NCBI RefSeq assembly: GCF_000332455.1
Contig: NZ_AOGY02000077.1
Span: forward strand, 1-64,000
Direction of reading: 5' to 3'
DNA: 64,000 bases
DNA from: Leptospira vanthielii serovar Holland str. Waz Holland = ATCC 700522
GTDB taxonomy: Bacteria; Spirochaetota; Leptospiria; Leptospirales; Leptospiraceae
A program made the position numbers and the translations under genes. This document shows positions 25,348-36,254 of this stretch, one piece after another. A model generated the notes under the pieces. The model was given only the letters and a program-made list of their open reading frames with translations. It ran no database searches and was not told the DNA's origin. Each line of letters opens with the position of its first letter. Position 1 is the first letter of the stretch.

Positions 25348-27914
25348 AATTCTATTTTAGAATCGTTTTTCTTCTTTTTATATATTTTCCCATCTCGCTT
25401 TGGGCTTTGCCAGTGGATCTTACAAAAAACTGGAATGTCAAAAAGGGTTGGTTGGAATCAGAAGTTCCCGCAGGTGTCGGTTGGATTCCTTTAGAATCCC
25501 TTCCTCTTGTTTCCATCAAGTCTCAGTTAGATTTTCCCGATGGAATTTTACAACAAATCACAATGGTAAAACCATTTCTTTTATCTGAAATTGATTTTAA
25601 GGAAACAGAGTCGGATTCTTTTGCCCTACACATTCCTTATCTTACTAATGTGTACAAAGTGTACGTAAACGGGGAGTTGGTTTCTAAAAGTGGAGTTATA
25701 GAAAACGATCATATCTCGGAAAGTGGATACAAAAGAAACATTCTAATTAAATTATCTCGGAATTTGTTACGAGTCGGTAAAAATGAAATTCGAGTCCTTC
25801 TTGCAGCTGAATCGGGTGAAGAATTAAATTTTTATAAAGTTTTTAATGATTTCGATTCGTCGATTGATCGTTATACGGTATTGGAAAAAGTTGAAGATGA
25901 ATATGCGACGTTTATGTTGTTATTTTTATACTTTTTTGTTGGGATTTATCATGGTTTGTTTTATTGGAAACGGCGGAATGAAACATACAATCTTTACTTT
26001 GCACTTTTTGCCGTATTTTTATCCGCTTATCTGTATTTTAGATCCCAGGCCATCTACCGGTGGGATGTGGATCCTTTTACCACTACAAAAATAGAATATT
26101 TTATCGTGTTTTTAACACCCACCTGGCTATTGTTATTCGTTGATGCTTTTTTTCGCAAACGAATTAGCCCGATCACAAAAGGATATTTTGGATTCAGCCT
26201 CTTTTTGGCGGTATTACAATTTTTTGTAAACCGAGCCAGTTCCATGATTCTTTTGAGGGTATGGCAAGGATCTGTTTTGGCATTCAGCGTAGTTTTGTTT
26301 TATATCACAATTCGGGCAGTGATGAAAGGTAATAAAGACGCCAAGCGTTTGTTATCTGGTATTTTGTTTCTAATATTTACAGCCATTTGGGATATTTTGG
26401 GTGCCTCTGGACTCATTCCCATCCAAAATTTAAATTTATCAAGGTTTGGATTTTTGTTCTTTGTGCTTGGGATTGCTGTTGTGTTGGCCAATCGGTTTTT
26501 ACGTGTCCACAAACAAGTAGAAGAATTGAATGCCAACTTAGAAAGAAAGGTGGTTGAAAGGACAAACGAGTTACAAGAGACTCTCACTCGGGTTCAGGAG
26601 TTAAAAATCCAACAAGATGGGGATTATTTTTTAACATCGTTACTGCTTGATCCACTGAACGATTCCAAAAAGTCCCATTCGCCAATGATTGGAATCCAAT
26701 CCTATACCAAACAAAAAAAAGAGTTTGAGTTCAAAGGAAAAATCAAAGAGATTGGGGGAGACCTCATCATCTGCGATGACATTGTTCTCAATGGTAAAAA
26801 ATACTTCGTTTTTATCAACGGAGATGCGATGGGTAAATCCATTCAAGGTGCCGGCGGTGCACTCGTATTAGGTGTCGTGTTTTTATCTTTTATCAAACGC
26901 ACACAATTACTATTGGAAAGTCAGTCCAAATCTCCAGAACGATGGATCAAAGAATGTTTTTACGAACTCCAAACCATATTTGAATCCTTTGACGGGTCTA
27001 TGCTAGTTTCCGTTGTCCTCGGCCTTGTGGAAGAAGAAACAGGTGTGTTGTATTATCTTAACGCAGAACATCCTTGGACCGTTTTGTACAGGGATGGAGT
27101 TGCTTCCTTTATTGAAGAGGAATTGGAACTTCGTAAAATTGGAACCAAAGGAATGGCCGGGAACGTACGTATCCGAGTTTTTGTTTTGGAACAAGGGGAT
27201 GTTCTTTTTATCGGTTCGGATGGTCGGGATGATTTGATTTTGGAAACGGGGTCTGATGGATCGCGTGTGATGAACGAGGATGAAACCAAATTTTTACAAG
27301 TGGTTGGTGAGTCGAAAGGGGAATTGGAACAAATTGTTGAGAACCTCCAATCAATTGGAAGTTTTTCTGATGATTTGACCTTATTACGATTGGAATGGAT
27401 GGGTTCCGCCAAAAGGATGAGCTCCTCTTCACTGACATCAGTGGGATCAGATCATTTTTTATACTCCGAACTCCAATCTGTATTGGAATCAGGAAACGCA
27501 GAAGAAACTTACTCAAACATAGAACGAATGTTAACCAATGAAAATTTGGAAGATGATGTGCGAATCAATTTACTCAGGGAAAAATCTCGCCTTTCCCTTT
27601 TATTAAAACGATTTGATTCTGCTGTAGAATCTTTAGAATCCATTTTTCCTTATTTTGTTACCGACAATGAAATTCTATTACAGTTGAGTTATGCTTATAG
27701 AAAATCAAAGAACGTACGTAAGGCGGTGGAGATCGGAGAGAGATTACGAGCGAGGGATCCAAAACACCTTCGAAATCTTATTAATTTAGTAGAATGTTAC
27801 AGACTTCTCAAAAACAAAGAACGAACCCGTAAAATTTTGGAACGACTGGGAACACTTGCTCCCGAAAATTCTCAATATTTGAAACTGAAAGAAGTTTTGG
27901 ACAAAGAACTTTAG
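25344..27914 (+). CDS. 7TMR-DISM receptor with SpoIIE-type PP2C phosphatase and TPR tail
   Basis: 856 residues. A signal peptide (cleavage near LWA) precedes an extracytoplasmic sensory domain (~30-180, jelly-roll of the 7TMR-DISMED2 kind), then seven membrane helices (~185-385), a coiled coil (EELNANLERKVVERTNELQE), a SpoIIE-like phosphatase (~445-690; GKIKEIGGDLIICDD, FVFINGDAMGKSIQGAGGAL, FIGSDGRDDLI) and a TPR-like tail. It should dephosphorylate a Ser/Thr-phosphorylated partner, typically an anti-sigma antagonist, in response to an outside signal. Coupled to ppx by an ATGA overlap. No anti-sigma partner is encoded nearby. Confidence 0.87.
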   Translation: MKFYFRIVFLLFIYFPISLWALPVDLTKNWNVKKGWLESEVPAGVGWIPLESLPLVSIKSQLDFPDGILQQITMVKPFLLSEIDFKETESDSFALHIPYLTNVYKVYVNGELVSKSGVIENDHISESGYKRNILIKLSRNLLRVGKNEIRVLLAAESGEELNFYKVFNDFDSSIDRYTVLEKVEDEYATFMLLFLYFFVGIYHGLFYWKRRNETYNLYFALFAVFLSAYLYFRSQAIYRWDVDPFTTTKIEYFIVFLTPTWLLLFVDAFFRKRISPITKGYFGFSLFLAVLQFFVNRASSMILLRVWQGSVLAFSVVLFYITIRAVMKGNKDAKRLLSGILFLIFTAIWDILGASGLIPIQNLNLSRFGFLFFVLGIAVVLANRFLRVHKQVEELNANLERKVVERTNELQETLTRVQELKIQQDGDYFLTSLLLDPLNDSKKSHSPMIGIQSYTKQKKEFEFKGKIKEIGGDLIICDDIVLNGKKYFVFINGDAMGKSIQGAGGALVLGVVFLSFIKRTQLLLESQSKSPERWIKECFYELQTIFESFDGSMLVSVVLGLVEEETGVLYYLNAEHPWTVLYRDGVASFIEEELELRKIGTKGMAGNVRIRVFVLEQGDVLFIGSDGRDDLILETGSDGSRVMNEDETKFLQVVGESKGELEQIVENLQSIGSFSDDLTLLRLEWMGSAKRMSSSSLTSVGSDHFLYSELQSVLESGNAEETYSNIERMLTNENLEDDVRINLLREKSRLSLLLKRFDSAVESLESIFPYFVTDNEILLQLSYAYRKSKNVRKAVEIGERLRARDPKHLRNLINLVECYRLLKNKERTRKILERLGTLAPENSQYLKLKEVLDKEL

Positions 27915-27964
27915 TTTGCAGAATTTCCTTGGGATTGGTGAATTGATCAGAATAAGGAAATAGA

Positions 27965-29182
27965 ATGAATTTTAAGTTCTCTACATATCATGTTTTTGTA
28001 GTTGGTTTACTGGCTTTTTTGCAATTCACAGTTGTCCTTGATTTTATGATCCTCTCTCCGCTTGGAGTTTTGGTCATGAAAGAATTACAAATTTCAACAC
28101 AACAGTTTGGATTTGTAGTGTCAGCTTACGCATTCAGTGCAGGTGTTTCTGGAATCCTTGCTGCTGGTTTTGCGGATCGTTTTGATCGCAAAAAGATGTT
28201 ACTATTTTTTTACATAGGATTTGTGGTCGCTACCTTTCTCTGCGGAATCGCAAATAGTTATTTCTTTTTATTTGGTGCTCGCATCTTAACCGGGGTTTTT
28301 GCAGGGGTCATCTCCTCCATCTCCTTTGCCATTGTTGCCGACTTATTTCCTCTCCAAGTAAGAGGTAGGGTCATGGGTTTTATCATGACTGCCTTTGCGG
28401 CAAGCCAAGTTTTCGGACTACCCATTGGTATTTTTATCTCCAACTTATGGGGATGGCAGTCTCCTTTTTTGATGATTGCTGGTATCAGTGGAACTGTTGG
28501 GTTTGTGATTGTTTTCTTTTTAAAACCACTCACCACTCATTTGGATAATAAAACAGAAAGACATGCATTTTTGCATTTGGTGAAAACACTCACGGAACCT
28601 AAATACTTTCCTGCATATATTGCAACGACCTTACTTGCAACCGGTGGATTTATGTTGATGCCTTTCGGCTCTGCCTTTTCTGTTCACAATTTGGGAGTAA
28701 AATTAGAAGATTTACCTTTGGTTTATATGGTCACGGGAGTTGTTTCCATGTTAGGTGGTCCACTCATGGGTAGATTGAGTGACTGGATCGGAAAATACAA
28801 AATGTTTGTAATTGCTTCACTTTTTGCTTCGGTGATCATCATTTATTATACAAAAATGCAGATCACACCTTTGCCTATGGTCATTTTTATCAATTCCATT
28901 CTTTTTGTATTTGTGGCAGCACGAATGATTTCTGCCAATGCACTCACCTCAGCCGTTCCCGATTTACACGACCGTGGTGCCTTTATGGCGATCAGTTCTT
29001 CTGTCCAACAGATTTCCGGTGGGATTGCAGCCACTGTTGCGGGCCTCATCGTTGTACAAACTTCTAGTGGTTATATGGAAAATTATGAAACATTAGGTTA
29101 TGTTGTCGCAGCGGCCATTTTAATTACCGTGATCTTAATGTACAATGTGAACCGAATCGCTTTGAGTAAACACTCAAACTAA
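27965..29182 (+). CDS. Major facilitator superfamily transporter, drug/sugar efflux type
   Basis: 405 residues with about 12 membrane helices. The loop 2-3 signature GFADRFDRKKMLLFFYIGF and the helix 4 pattern RILTGVFAGVISSISFAIVA are typical of the DHA1 drug:H+ antiporter branch; Asp25 region (VVLDFMILSPLG) in helix 1 is also typical. Substrate cannot be predicted. Start ATG at 27965 follows AAGGAAATAGA. It ends just before a strong terminator. Confidence 0.85.
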   Translation: MNFKFSTYHVFVVGLLAFLQFTVVLDFMILSPLGVLVMKELQISTQQFGFVVSAYAFSAGVSGILAAGFADRFDRKKMLLFFYIGFVVATFLCGIANSYFFLFGARILTGVFAGVISSISFAIVADLFPLQVRGRVMGFIMTAFAASQVFGLPIGIFISNLWGWQSPFLMIAGISGTVGFVIVFFLKPLTTHLDNKTERHAFLHLVKTLTEPKYFPAYIATTLLATGGFMLMPFGSAFSVHNLGVKLEDLPLVYMVTGVVSMLGGPLMGRLSDWIGKYKMFVIASLFASVIIIYYTKMQITPLPMVIFINSILFVFVAARMISANALTSAVPDLHDRGAFMAISSSVQQISGGIAATVAGLIVVQTSSGYMENYETLGYVVAAAILITVILMYNVNRIALSKHSN

Positions 29183-29227
29183 AAAAACGCAGCCGAGTTT
29201 GATTGAAACAGAAAATTCAGTCAATCA

Positions 29228-29259
29228 CGGTGGGAGAATTAAATTCCCCCGCCGTTTTT
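29228..29259 (+). terminator. Rho-independent terminator, MFS gene
   Basis: CGGTGGGAGAATT pairs with AATTCCCCCGCCG (one or two wobble/mismatch positions), followed by TTTTTGTTTTC. It lies between the convergent MFS and pepA genes and may serve both. Confidence 0.75.
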
Positions 29260-29281
29260 GTTTTCACTTAAGTTGGGCTAT

Positions 29282-30760
29282 TTACTTCCGAGACAACTCG
29301 TTTGCCAAATCAACTAACAGACGTACGCCGTAACCAGTAGGGCCGGAAAATTGAGTTCCCGATTTTTTCTTTCTCCAAGCGGCACCAGCGATGTCAATAT
29401 GCGCCCAGTTGATAGATTCATCTACAAACTTGGAAAGAAAAATTCCTGCAGAAATGGTTCCTGCCCCTTTTCCCCCACCAGTGATGTTTTTGAGATCGGC
29501 AATGTCTGATTTTAAATCTTCACCGTATTCTTCCCAAAGAGGAAGTTCCCAAACCCTATCATCCGATGTTTCGGATGCTTTGAAGAGTGCTTCGCGTAAC
29601 GGATCTGAGTTGGTAAGAATAGCAGCCGCTTCGTGACCAAGGGCAATGATGACAGCTCCCGTGAGTGTTGCTAAATCCACCATATAGTCAGGTTTGTAGT
29701 TTTTGGAAACGTAGGATAACACGTCCCCGAGGACTAGCCTTCCTTCCGCATCTGTGTTTTGGACTTCCACAGTAGTTCCATTGTAAGCTGTATAAACATC
29801 ACCCGGTTTGATTGCTTTGCCATCTGGCATATTTTCGGCCACACCAATGGCAGCAACGATATGGATGGGAAGTTCGAGTGCGGCAATGGCACCAATCGCG
29901 TGTATGGTGGCTGCGGCTCCGCACATATCATACTTCATTTCATGCATCTCACCTGGAGGTTTTAATGAAATTCCGCCGGTATCAAAGGTTAAACCTTTTC
30001 CTACAATGGCAAATTTCTTTTTGGCTTTGGCTGGTTTGTATTCCAAAATCACCATTTTTCCTTGGAGTTCTGATCCACGGGCTACTGCGAGGATCCCACC
30101 AAGACCTTCTTTTTTTAACTGAGGTTCATCCCAAACTTTAATGGACAGTTTGTACTCTTTTGCAATTTCTTTGGAACGAGAAACAAAGTCATCGGGAGTG
30201 AAGTAGTTTGCTGGTAAATGTGCAATATGACGAGCACCATTGACGTGTTTGGCGACGATTTTACTTTTAGAAAGTCCAGATTCTGCTAAACTGGTAACTG
30301 ATTTATCTTCAAATTTTAAGTAAACGGCTCCTACTTTCTTTTTTTCTTTTTTCTTTGTTTGTAAAACGGAAACTGGATAACTTCCGATAAAAAGTGTGTT
30401 GGCAATTTGGTAGGCAATTCGGTCGGCTGAGAACTTTTTGGAAAGTGATTTAGAAATGATGACCTCAAGACCCATTCCATCATAACTAAGAATTTTTTCT
30501 CCGTATTTAAAAAAATGAGAAATGAACTTTCTGAAATTTAGTTTTTCTTTTTCACCTAATCCGAGATAGATGGTTTTTTCGGATTCATCTCGAAATTCTT
30601 TTCCAAGATCTCCAGAAAATACCTTGGTTTCTATTTGGACTGGGAATTTTTTCCCCAATTCTTCTTTCACATCCTCTTGAAAGATAGGGATGAGTTTGTA
30701 ATAAGAGCCGGATTTGGGTGCACCGATTTGGATTTGTAGCGGAGAGATTTCTATTTTCAT
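29282..30760 (-). CDS. pepA: Leucyl aminopeptidase (M17 family)
   Basis: 492 residues, normal length. The C-terminal catalytic domain holds the M17 metal and catalytic motifs: [15 protein letters not shown] (Lys, Asp), [15 protein letters not shown] (Lys, Asp), and the signature [16 protein letters not shown]. The N-terminal domain is more divergent. A cytosolic, hexameric two-metal enzyme removing N-terminal residues from peptides. Its ATG overlaps the bcp stop (ATGA), so it is the second gene of a bcp-pepA transcript. Confidence 0.95.
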   Translation of the reverse strand: MKIEISPLQIQIGAPKSGSYYKLIPIFQEDVKEELGKKFPVQIETKVFSGDLGKEFRDESEKTIYLGLGEKEKLNFRKFISHFFKYGEKILSYDGMGLEVIISKSLSKKFSADRIAYQIANTLFIGSYPVSVLQTKKKEKKKVGAVYLKFEDKSVTSLAESGLSKSKIVAKHVNGARHIAHLPANYFTPDDFVSRSKEIAKEYKLSIKVWDEPQLKKEGLGGILAVARGSELQGKMVILEYKPAKAKKKFAIVGKGLTFDTGGISLKPPGEMHEMKYDMCGAAATIHAIGAIAALELPIHIVAAIGVAENMPDGKAIKPGDVYTAYNGTTVEVQNTDAEGRLVLGDVLSYVSKNYKPDYMVDLATLTGAVIIALGHEAAAILTNSDPLREALFKASETSDDRVWELPLWEEYGEDLKSDIADLKNITGGGKGAGTISAGIFLSKFVDESINWAHIDIAGAAWRKKKSGTQFSGPTGYGVRLLVDLANELSRK

Positions 30761-31230
30761 TTCCCTTGGATTTCCTGAATGTCTTTGATGATTTCTTCAA
30801 CGTGTCCTTTTACCTTCACGCTGTCATAGATTTTTTTGATTTTGAGAGAACTGTCCAAAAGGAAGGTGGATCTTACAATACCCATGCCTCGTCTTCCCAT
30901 AAATACCTTCTCTCTCCAAACCCCATAAGCTTCACAAATTTCTCCCGACTCGTCGGAGATTAGATCAAAATTGATTTCTTGTTTTTCAATGAACTTGGTA
31001 TGAGATTTTGGATTGTCTTTGGAGATTCCAATCACATTGAATCCGAATTTTTTCAAGCGGGCAAAATTGTCCCGGAAGTCACAAGCTTCTGTTGTACATC
31101 CTGGTGTCATATCTCTCGGATAAAAATAGACAACGATCCCATTTTTTCCTGTTAGGTCTGCGAGTTTTACTTTTTCGCCATTTTGGTTGACACTTGTAAA
31201 ATTGGGGGCTTTTTTGCCGACTTCCAACAT
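30757..31230 (-). CDS. bcp: Thiol peroxidase, bacterioferritin comigratory protein type (BCP/PrxQ)
   Basis: 157 residues. The peroxiredoxin active site is [20 protein letters not shown] with peroxidatic Cys45 and resolving Cys50 in the CxxxxC spacing of atypical two-Cys BCP. The rest matches the thioredoxin fold ([18 protein letters not shown]). It reduces hydroperoxides with thioredoxin as electron donor. First gene of the bcp-pepA pair. Confidence 0.94.
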   Translation of the reverse strand: MLEVGKKAPNFTSVNQNGEKVKLADLTGKNGIVVYFYPRDMTPGCTTEACDFRDNFARLKKFGFNVIGISKDNPKSHTKFIEKQEINFDLISDESGEICEAYGVWREKVFMGRRGMGIVRSTFLLDSSLKIKKIYDSVKVKGHVEEIIKDIQEIQGK

Positions 31231-31308
31231 ATATTTCTCTCCTGGTAATCACATTCTTTTAGACAAAATTCAGTTGTCAATTTCGGAATTTGGTTCGATA
31301 CTCTTTGT

Positions 31309-31704
31309 ATGGACTCCAAGGAAAGAGCACAACTCATTCGCGAAGCAAATACCGCCTTCAATGCAGGTGATATTCGAAAAGCGCGTGAACTCTTCCTAAA
31401 AACCGATTATAAAGATGGGCTCATTCGTTTGGGTGATCACTTTATGTACGATCGGAAACTTCCCATGTTGGCCTTTGGATACTACAAAAAAGCAGGCCGT
31501 CAAGACAAGGTGGATGAAATTTTCCAACGAATGGTTTATGCACTCTCTGTTTGGCTCGGTCGTGACAAGTGGAAACAACCTGCATCGGCAAACCAAATGG
31601 ATTCGTCTACTTCCAAACCATCCTCTCTGCTGAACCCTGATGACTTTGTTGTGCATCCCATTCTAAAAGCAAAGGCTTTAGAGATACTTTCTTCGAAACG
31701 ATAG
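31309..31704 (+). CDS. Conserved hypothetical protein with TPR-like helices
   Basis: 131 residues, no signal peptide or membrane segment. The first ~75 residues form helix pairs of TPR type (REANTAFNAGDIRKARELFL, FGYYKKAGRQDKVDEIFQRM). The C-terminal half is a low-complexity linker and DDFVVHPILKAKALEIL. I do not recognise a named family. It lies 27 bases upstream of the antiporter gene and could share its transcript. Confidence 0.65.
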   Translation: MDSKERAQLIREANTAFNAGDIRKARELFLKTDYKDGLIRLGDHFMYDRKLPMLAFGYYKKAGRQDKVDEIFQRMVYALSVWLGRDKWKQPASANQMDSSTSKPSSLLNPDDFVVHPILKAKALEILSSKR

Positions 31705-31731
31705 TCGTTCGAGATCGTCTAAGGAATAAAC

Positions 31732-33203
31732 ATGATCGATAGTTTTACCTTACAAGCTCTAGTTATTTCCACGCTCATTCTATTTTCTATTTTATCGAGT
31801 AAACTATTCTTTCGTTTTGGATTTCCTATTCTTTTAATCTTTTTGACCTTTGGAATGTTAGCTGGTTCTGATGGTCCTGGTGGGATTGATTTCAGTGATT
31901 ATAGTTTAGCACAGTCGATTGGGATTTTTGCTTTAATTTATATTCTTTTTTTGGGAGGGCTCGAAAGTGAATGGGATAGTTTAAAAAACTTCCTTGCTGT
32001 TGGGATTCGTCTCTCCATCATCGGAACAATTCTTACAGCCCTCATTTTAGGTGTGGTCATTCATTATTTATTTCCAGTGCTTGGATTTATGGAATCTTTT
32101 TTACTCGGATCCATTGTCAGTGCAACAGATGCAGCCTCTGTATTTAATATTTTTAAAACCGATTCTACTGATCTTCCCGTTCATTTAAAAAAGATCATTG
32201 AGTTTGAGTCTGGATCAAACGATGCGGTGGGAGTTCTTCTTACCACCATCTTTATGAACCTACTCACTGCCGATGCCAGTTTCAGTGGGTTCCAATTCTT
32301 TCGATTTTTTGTGATGCAAGTCCTTGTCGGAATGATGATGGGATATAGTTTGGGTATCCTCATTCTTTATTTGATGAACTCCGTCAAACTTGGGTATGAC
32401 GGTCTTTATTTAGTTTTTATTACGGCATCGGTTCCCTTCATTTATGCAGTGACCACAGTCTTTCAGGGTAATGGATTTTTAGCAGTTTATATCGCTGGTA
32501 TTATTGTTGGTCGAAACAAATTCATACATAAAAAATCCATCTTCCGTTTCCTCAATGGATATGTTTGGATTTTGCAAATTGGTATGTTCCTTTGTTTTGG
32601 ACTTTTGGTTTATCCCACTCGTATGGCAAACATTTGGGTACCCGGCCTTCTTATCGGGGTAATACTGATCCTTTTTGCAAGACCAGCAGCAGTTTTTATA
32701 TCCTTATTCCGAGTGAATTTACCTATAAGGGAAAAGTTATTTATTTCTTGGGTGGGCCTACGTGGTGCGTCACCCATTATCCTTGCCACCTTTCCTATTG
32801 CCCAAGGTCTCGTCTGGGGAGATTTACTTTTTCATATTGTATTTTTTGTGGTCCTTGTTTCCTTACTCATCCAAGGATCTCTCATTCCTAAAGTGGCGCA
32901 GTGGTTGGGAATTTTAAAAAAAGATCCCGATCGTAAAATTTATCATCCTACCGACTTTGATAACATCGAGTTCCCAGGTATGACCTTACAAGAGTTAATT
33001 GTGCCGTATAACTCCAGTGTGGTGGACAAAGCTTTGTTTGAAATCAAACTTCCAGAACAGTCACATATCCTTCTCATTGCCCGGGGGAACAGTTTTTAAT
33101 TCCCTCAGGAAACACACAAGTTAAGGGTGGGGATGTGGTTTGGGTTTTGGCAAAAGACGATGTGATGCCGATCATTGGCAGAACCTTTATGGCAATCGCC
33201 TAA
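31732..33203 (+). pseudogene. Cation/proton antiporter (CPA1, NhaP/CvrA type) with a frameshift in the TrkA-C domain
   Basis: The intact part (31732-33099, 455 residues) has about 12 membrane helices with the CPA signatures LGSIVSATDAASVFNI, FESGSNDAVGVLLTT and WVGLRGASPIILATFP. The cytosolic TrkA-C domain begins MTLQELIVPYNSS and reads ILLIARGNSF, then a TAA. Adding one T to the run of five T at ~33093-33097 restores FLIPSGNTQVKGGDVVWVLA and an end at 33203. So a one-base deletion in a homopolymer truncates the regulatory domain. It could be a true lesion, a phase-variable tract or a sequencing error; the membrane part could still work. Confidence 0.8.
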
Positions 33204-33224
33204 AGATTGTTTTAATTTCTAATT

Positions 33225-34595
33225 TTAATTCTTCACTTTGACCATCTTTTTATCCAAACGAAATCCGTAATACACCGGAAGGGCAATAAGAGTGATCATA
33301 AGCCCCCATCCCGCTGTCACGGGTTTTTCAATAAAGAGAATGGTCATCACGGCAATGTTTGCTAAGATATAAAGAAAAATGGGCAGAGGATAAAAGGGAA
33401 TTTTGTAATCTGATTTCATTCCCATCTTTTCAAATCGAAACGGTGTAGCAGCCGTTAGGCAGGATAAAATGAGTATCGAACAAGTAATCATATAGAGAAG
33501 TGCTTCGATTTCTTTGACAAACAAAAAGAGAATGGCAACAAAGGCCTGAAAGAAAATAGAAACATAAGGGCTATGCCATTTGGGATGGATTTTGGAAAAA
33601 GAAGGGATAAACACTCCATCTCTTGCCATAGCAAAGTAAACTCGACTTCCACCAATGAGGATGGCCGACATCGATCCCAATATCACCCAAGCAATGAAAC
33701 TCGTGGTAAGGATCGAATAATTCACTCCAAATAACTTCTGAAAGGCGATGGCACCAATCCCATCTTGACCTGCAAGCTCCTCAATGGGAGCAGAAATCAC
33801 AAAAAGTAAATTGATGGCAAAATACAAACCAGCCACAAGAAAACAAGCTGTGATGGCAGAACGAACGATGGTTTTCTCTGGATTTTTCACTTCTTCTGCG
33901 ATGTAGGTAATCATATTCCATCCCAGATAGGAAAAGGAAACCGGCACAATCCCAATCAAAACCTTAGAGTAAAACGAAAGTTCCAAAAGATTTGGAAACG
34001 GAGAATTCCATAAATAAGTCCAGTTGGTATTTCCGATCGAAAACCCAAGTGCCAAAAAGAGAAGAAGTCCTGTGATTTTTAAAACCGCAAAGACATTTTG
34101 TACACGAACCGCAGATTTGATTCCGAAGTAATTGAGTCCGCTAAAAAAAAGAATCGGCAAAATGCCAATAAAGGTGATGGAACTAATTTGTAAATCTAAC
34201 CCGAGTAAGGTGAATGTGGGAGATTCCCAAACAGGAAGACCAGGAAATAAAATTTGTACATATTTGCCGAAAGCAAGTGCGAGTACGGACACACAAGCAG
34301 AGAAATTAGTGAGTAAAGAGGACCAACCACTCATAAAAGCAATGGCAGGTGAATAGGCAACTTTTAGATAAACATAATCTCCTCCAGCAAAGGGAAGAAG
34401 ACGTGCCGCATAAGCATAAGTAATGGAGCCTGAGAGAGCAAGAACTCCGCCGACAATCCAACAGAGTAGGACAATCCAGAGATTTCCTGTTTCTTTAATC
34501 AAATAACCAGAGGTGAAAAAAATTCCCGATCCCACCATGGAAGAAAATAGGACGGAAATGGAATCAAAAGTAGTAAGGGAACGTTTTAATTCCAA
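33225..34595 (-). CDS. APC-family amino acid permease
   Basis: 456 residues, about 12 membrane helices. Helix 1 has the substrate-binding SSMVGSGIFFTSGYLI and helix 6 the SYLGWNMITYIAEEVKNPEK pattern of the amino acid-polyamine-organocation family, closest in look to LAT-like exchangers. The start is a TTG placed immediately after the TAA of the upstream gene with no spacing, so translation is probably coupled. Substrate is not readable. Confidence 0.87.
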   Translation of the reverse strand: MELKRSLTTFDSISVLFSSMVGSGIFFTSGYLIKETGNLWIVLLCWIVGGVLALSGSITYAYAARLLPFAGGDYVYLKVAYSPAIAFMSGWSSLLTNFSACVSVLALAFGKYVQILFPGLPVWESPTFTLLGLDLQISSITFIGILPILFFSGLNYFGIKSAVRVQNVFAVLKITGLLLFLALGFSIGNTNWTYLWNSPFPNLLELSFYSKVLIGIVPVSFSYLGWNMITYIAEEVKNPEKTIVRSAITACFLVAGLYFAINLLFVISAPIEELAGQDGIGAIAFQKLFGVNYSILTTSFIAWVILGSMSAILIGGSRVYFAMARDGVFIPSFSKIHPKWHSPYVSIFFQAFVAILFLFVKEIEALLYMITCSILILSCLTAATPFRFEKMGMKSDYKIPFYPLPIFLYILANIAVMTILFIEKPVTAGWGLMITLIALPVYYGFRLDKKMVKVKN

Positions 34596-35114
34596 TTAAC
34601 CGCCGAGGAGTCGTTTTACCATCGTTTCAGAAATTGGTTTCATGGAAGCCGTAGACACAGATCCTATTTTACCTTTAAACTCTTCTGGGCTTAACATCAT
34701 TCCAAGAGAAAAAATATTTTCCCCTTCGACTTCTTTTTTCTTAAGCTCTGCAAGTAGGCTTGAGATATTACCTTTGCTATTTTCTAAAATTTCTGGTTTG
34801 GTAAATTTCCCTTCACCTAACTCTGGGAATAGTGGTTCCCCTTCAAAAAGAAGTTCTTTGAGTTTGTTTTCTTCTTGAGTGGCATCTTCCAAAAGTCCAA
34901 TGCGAGATTGTTCCTTAGAAAGTTGTTTTTGCAGTTCCGTGAGTCGTGATTGGATATTGTGATACTGAACAGGAAGGCTGACAACAAAGTCGGATTTTTC
35001 ATCTGACTTTTGTACGGTGGTTCCTGTTTTTCCAGAACCGACATCTTTAGTGTCCTTTTTGTCCTGGACTAGTTTTTCTGCTGAGTTGAGGAGACGATTG
35101 AGACGAACATCCAT
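34596..35114 (-). CDS. Conserved hypothetical coiled-coil protein
   Basis: 172 residues. Low-complexity acidic/basic start, then a coiled coil (about 50-95, YHNIQSRLTELQKQLSKEQS), and a C-terminal segment ending SETMVKRLLGG. No signal peptide or known motif. It is directly joined to the permease gene downstream, but a functional link is not obvious. Family not recognised. Confidence 0.6.
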   Translation of the reverse strand: MDVRLNRLLNSAEKLVQDKKDTKDVGSGKTGTTVQKSDEKSDFVVSLPVQYHNIQSRLTELQKQLSKEQSRIGLLEDATQEENKLKELLFEGEPLFPELGEGKFTKPEILENSKGNISSLLAELKKKEVEGENIFSLGMMLSPEEFKGKIGSVSTASMKPISETMVKRLLGG

Positions 35115-35288
35115 GTCCTACCTTCCTTGGTAAAGGCCTTATGTCTCGGCGGTGCCTGGACACAAATCCTGTGACTACCTGTCTAATTTTCGGTTAGCCT
35201 GTACAAGGAAAATAAACTTTTTCTAAAAAAAAGTAAAGAATTATTAAAGTTGACTCGGGTTTTTGCAAGGTTTTGCTTGTGAGAGTTT

Positions 35289-36254
35289 ATGGAAAGAAAC
35301 CAATTTCTTCTCTTTCTCTCCTTTTTGTTCTCCACAATTGCCACAATTCTCGGAATTGCCATCTTGGTATCTGGATCAAGCCTTGCCCGTTTCTCAAGTG
35401 GAACCGGAGGAGGTCTCTTCCAAGCCAGTGAAATTGGAGCTGTCGTCATACCGATCGTAGGCGAAATCCACTCCGGTGAGTCTACTTTTGATTCTACGGG
35501 AGCCGATACCGTTTTACGCCAATTACGCGAGTTAGAAGAGGACGGCAATGTCAAAGGGATCTTACTTGAGATCAATTCCCCCGGTGGAACGGTCGCTGCC
35601 TCCCAAGAAATTTTTAACGAACTCCTGCATCTTCGTAAAACAAAAAAGATTGTGGTGAGTATGAAGGATGTGGCTGCCTCCGGTGGTTACTACATCGCTG
35701 CGGCTTCTGATTATATCTTTGCACAGAATGGAACCATTACCGGCTCTATTGGAGTCATTTCTTTTGCACCGAATGTAAAAGGCCTTCTCGATCGTTATGG
35801 GGTGGGGGTGCGCACTTATAAAGCGGGAAAATACAAAGATATGTATTCTCCGTTTCGCGACTCTACCAATGAAGAAGATGAGATGATCGGAAAACAGTTA
35901 CAAGACACCTATCGCAAGTTTGTGGAAGATGTTGCCAAAGGACGAAACAAAACGGTTAAGTCCATTGAAGAGTTGGCTGAGGGTAAAATTTATTCTGGTG
36001 AAGATGCGTTTCGTAACAAACTTGTGGATGACATTGGAGGAAGAAGAGAAGCTCATAAAAAACTTTCTGAACTTTGCCAATTTGATGGACTCATTCCTCT
36101 GTTTGAACAAGAGATTTCTCCCTTCGATCGATTTTTGCAAACCTTGGGTGTAAGTTTTTTTGGAGACAATTCTCATGTATCCAAAATTCGTTCCCTCATC
36201 CAATCACAAGTGTTAGTCATCCTACCTACAGCTCTTGGAAAATTGATGTTATGA
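35289..36254 (+). CDS. sppA: Signal peptide peptidase SppA, short form
   Basis: 321 residues with one N-terminal membrane anchor (about 8-32). Short single-domain SppA of the S49 family: [20 protein letters not shown], the catalytic Ser in [29 protein letters not shown] and the catalytic Lys region [14 protein letters not shown]. It degrades cleaved signal peptides in the membrane. The stop overlaps the start of the next membrane gene by 4 bases. Confidence 0.93.
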   Translation: MERNQFLLFLSFLFSTIATILGIAILVSGSSLARFSSGTGGGLFQASEIGAVVIPIVGEIHSGESTFDSTGADTVLRQLRELEEDGNVKGILLEINSPGGTVAASQEIFNELLHLRKTKKIVVSMKDVAASGGYYIAAASDYIFAQNGTITGSIGVISFAPNVKGLLDRYGVGVRTYKAGKYKDMYSPFRDSTNEEDEMIGKQLQDTYRKFVEDVAKGRNKTVKSIEELAEGKIYSGEDAFRNKLVDDIGGRREAHKKLSELCQFDGLIPLFEQEISPFDRFLQTLGVSFFGDNSHVSKIRSLIQSQVLVILPTALGKLML

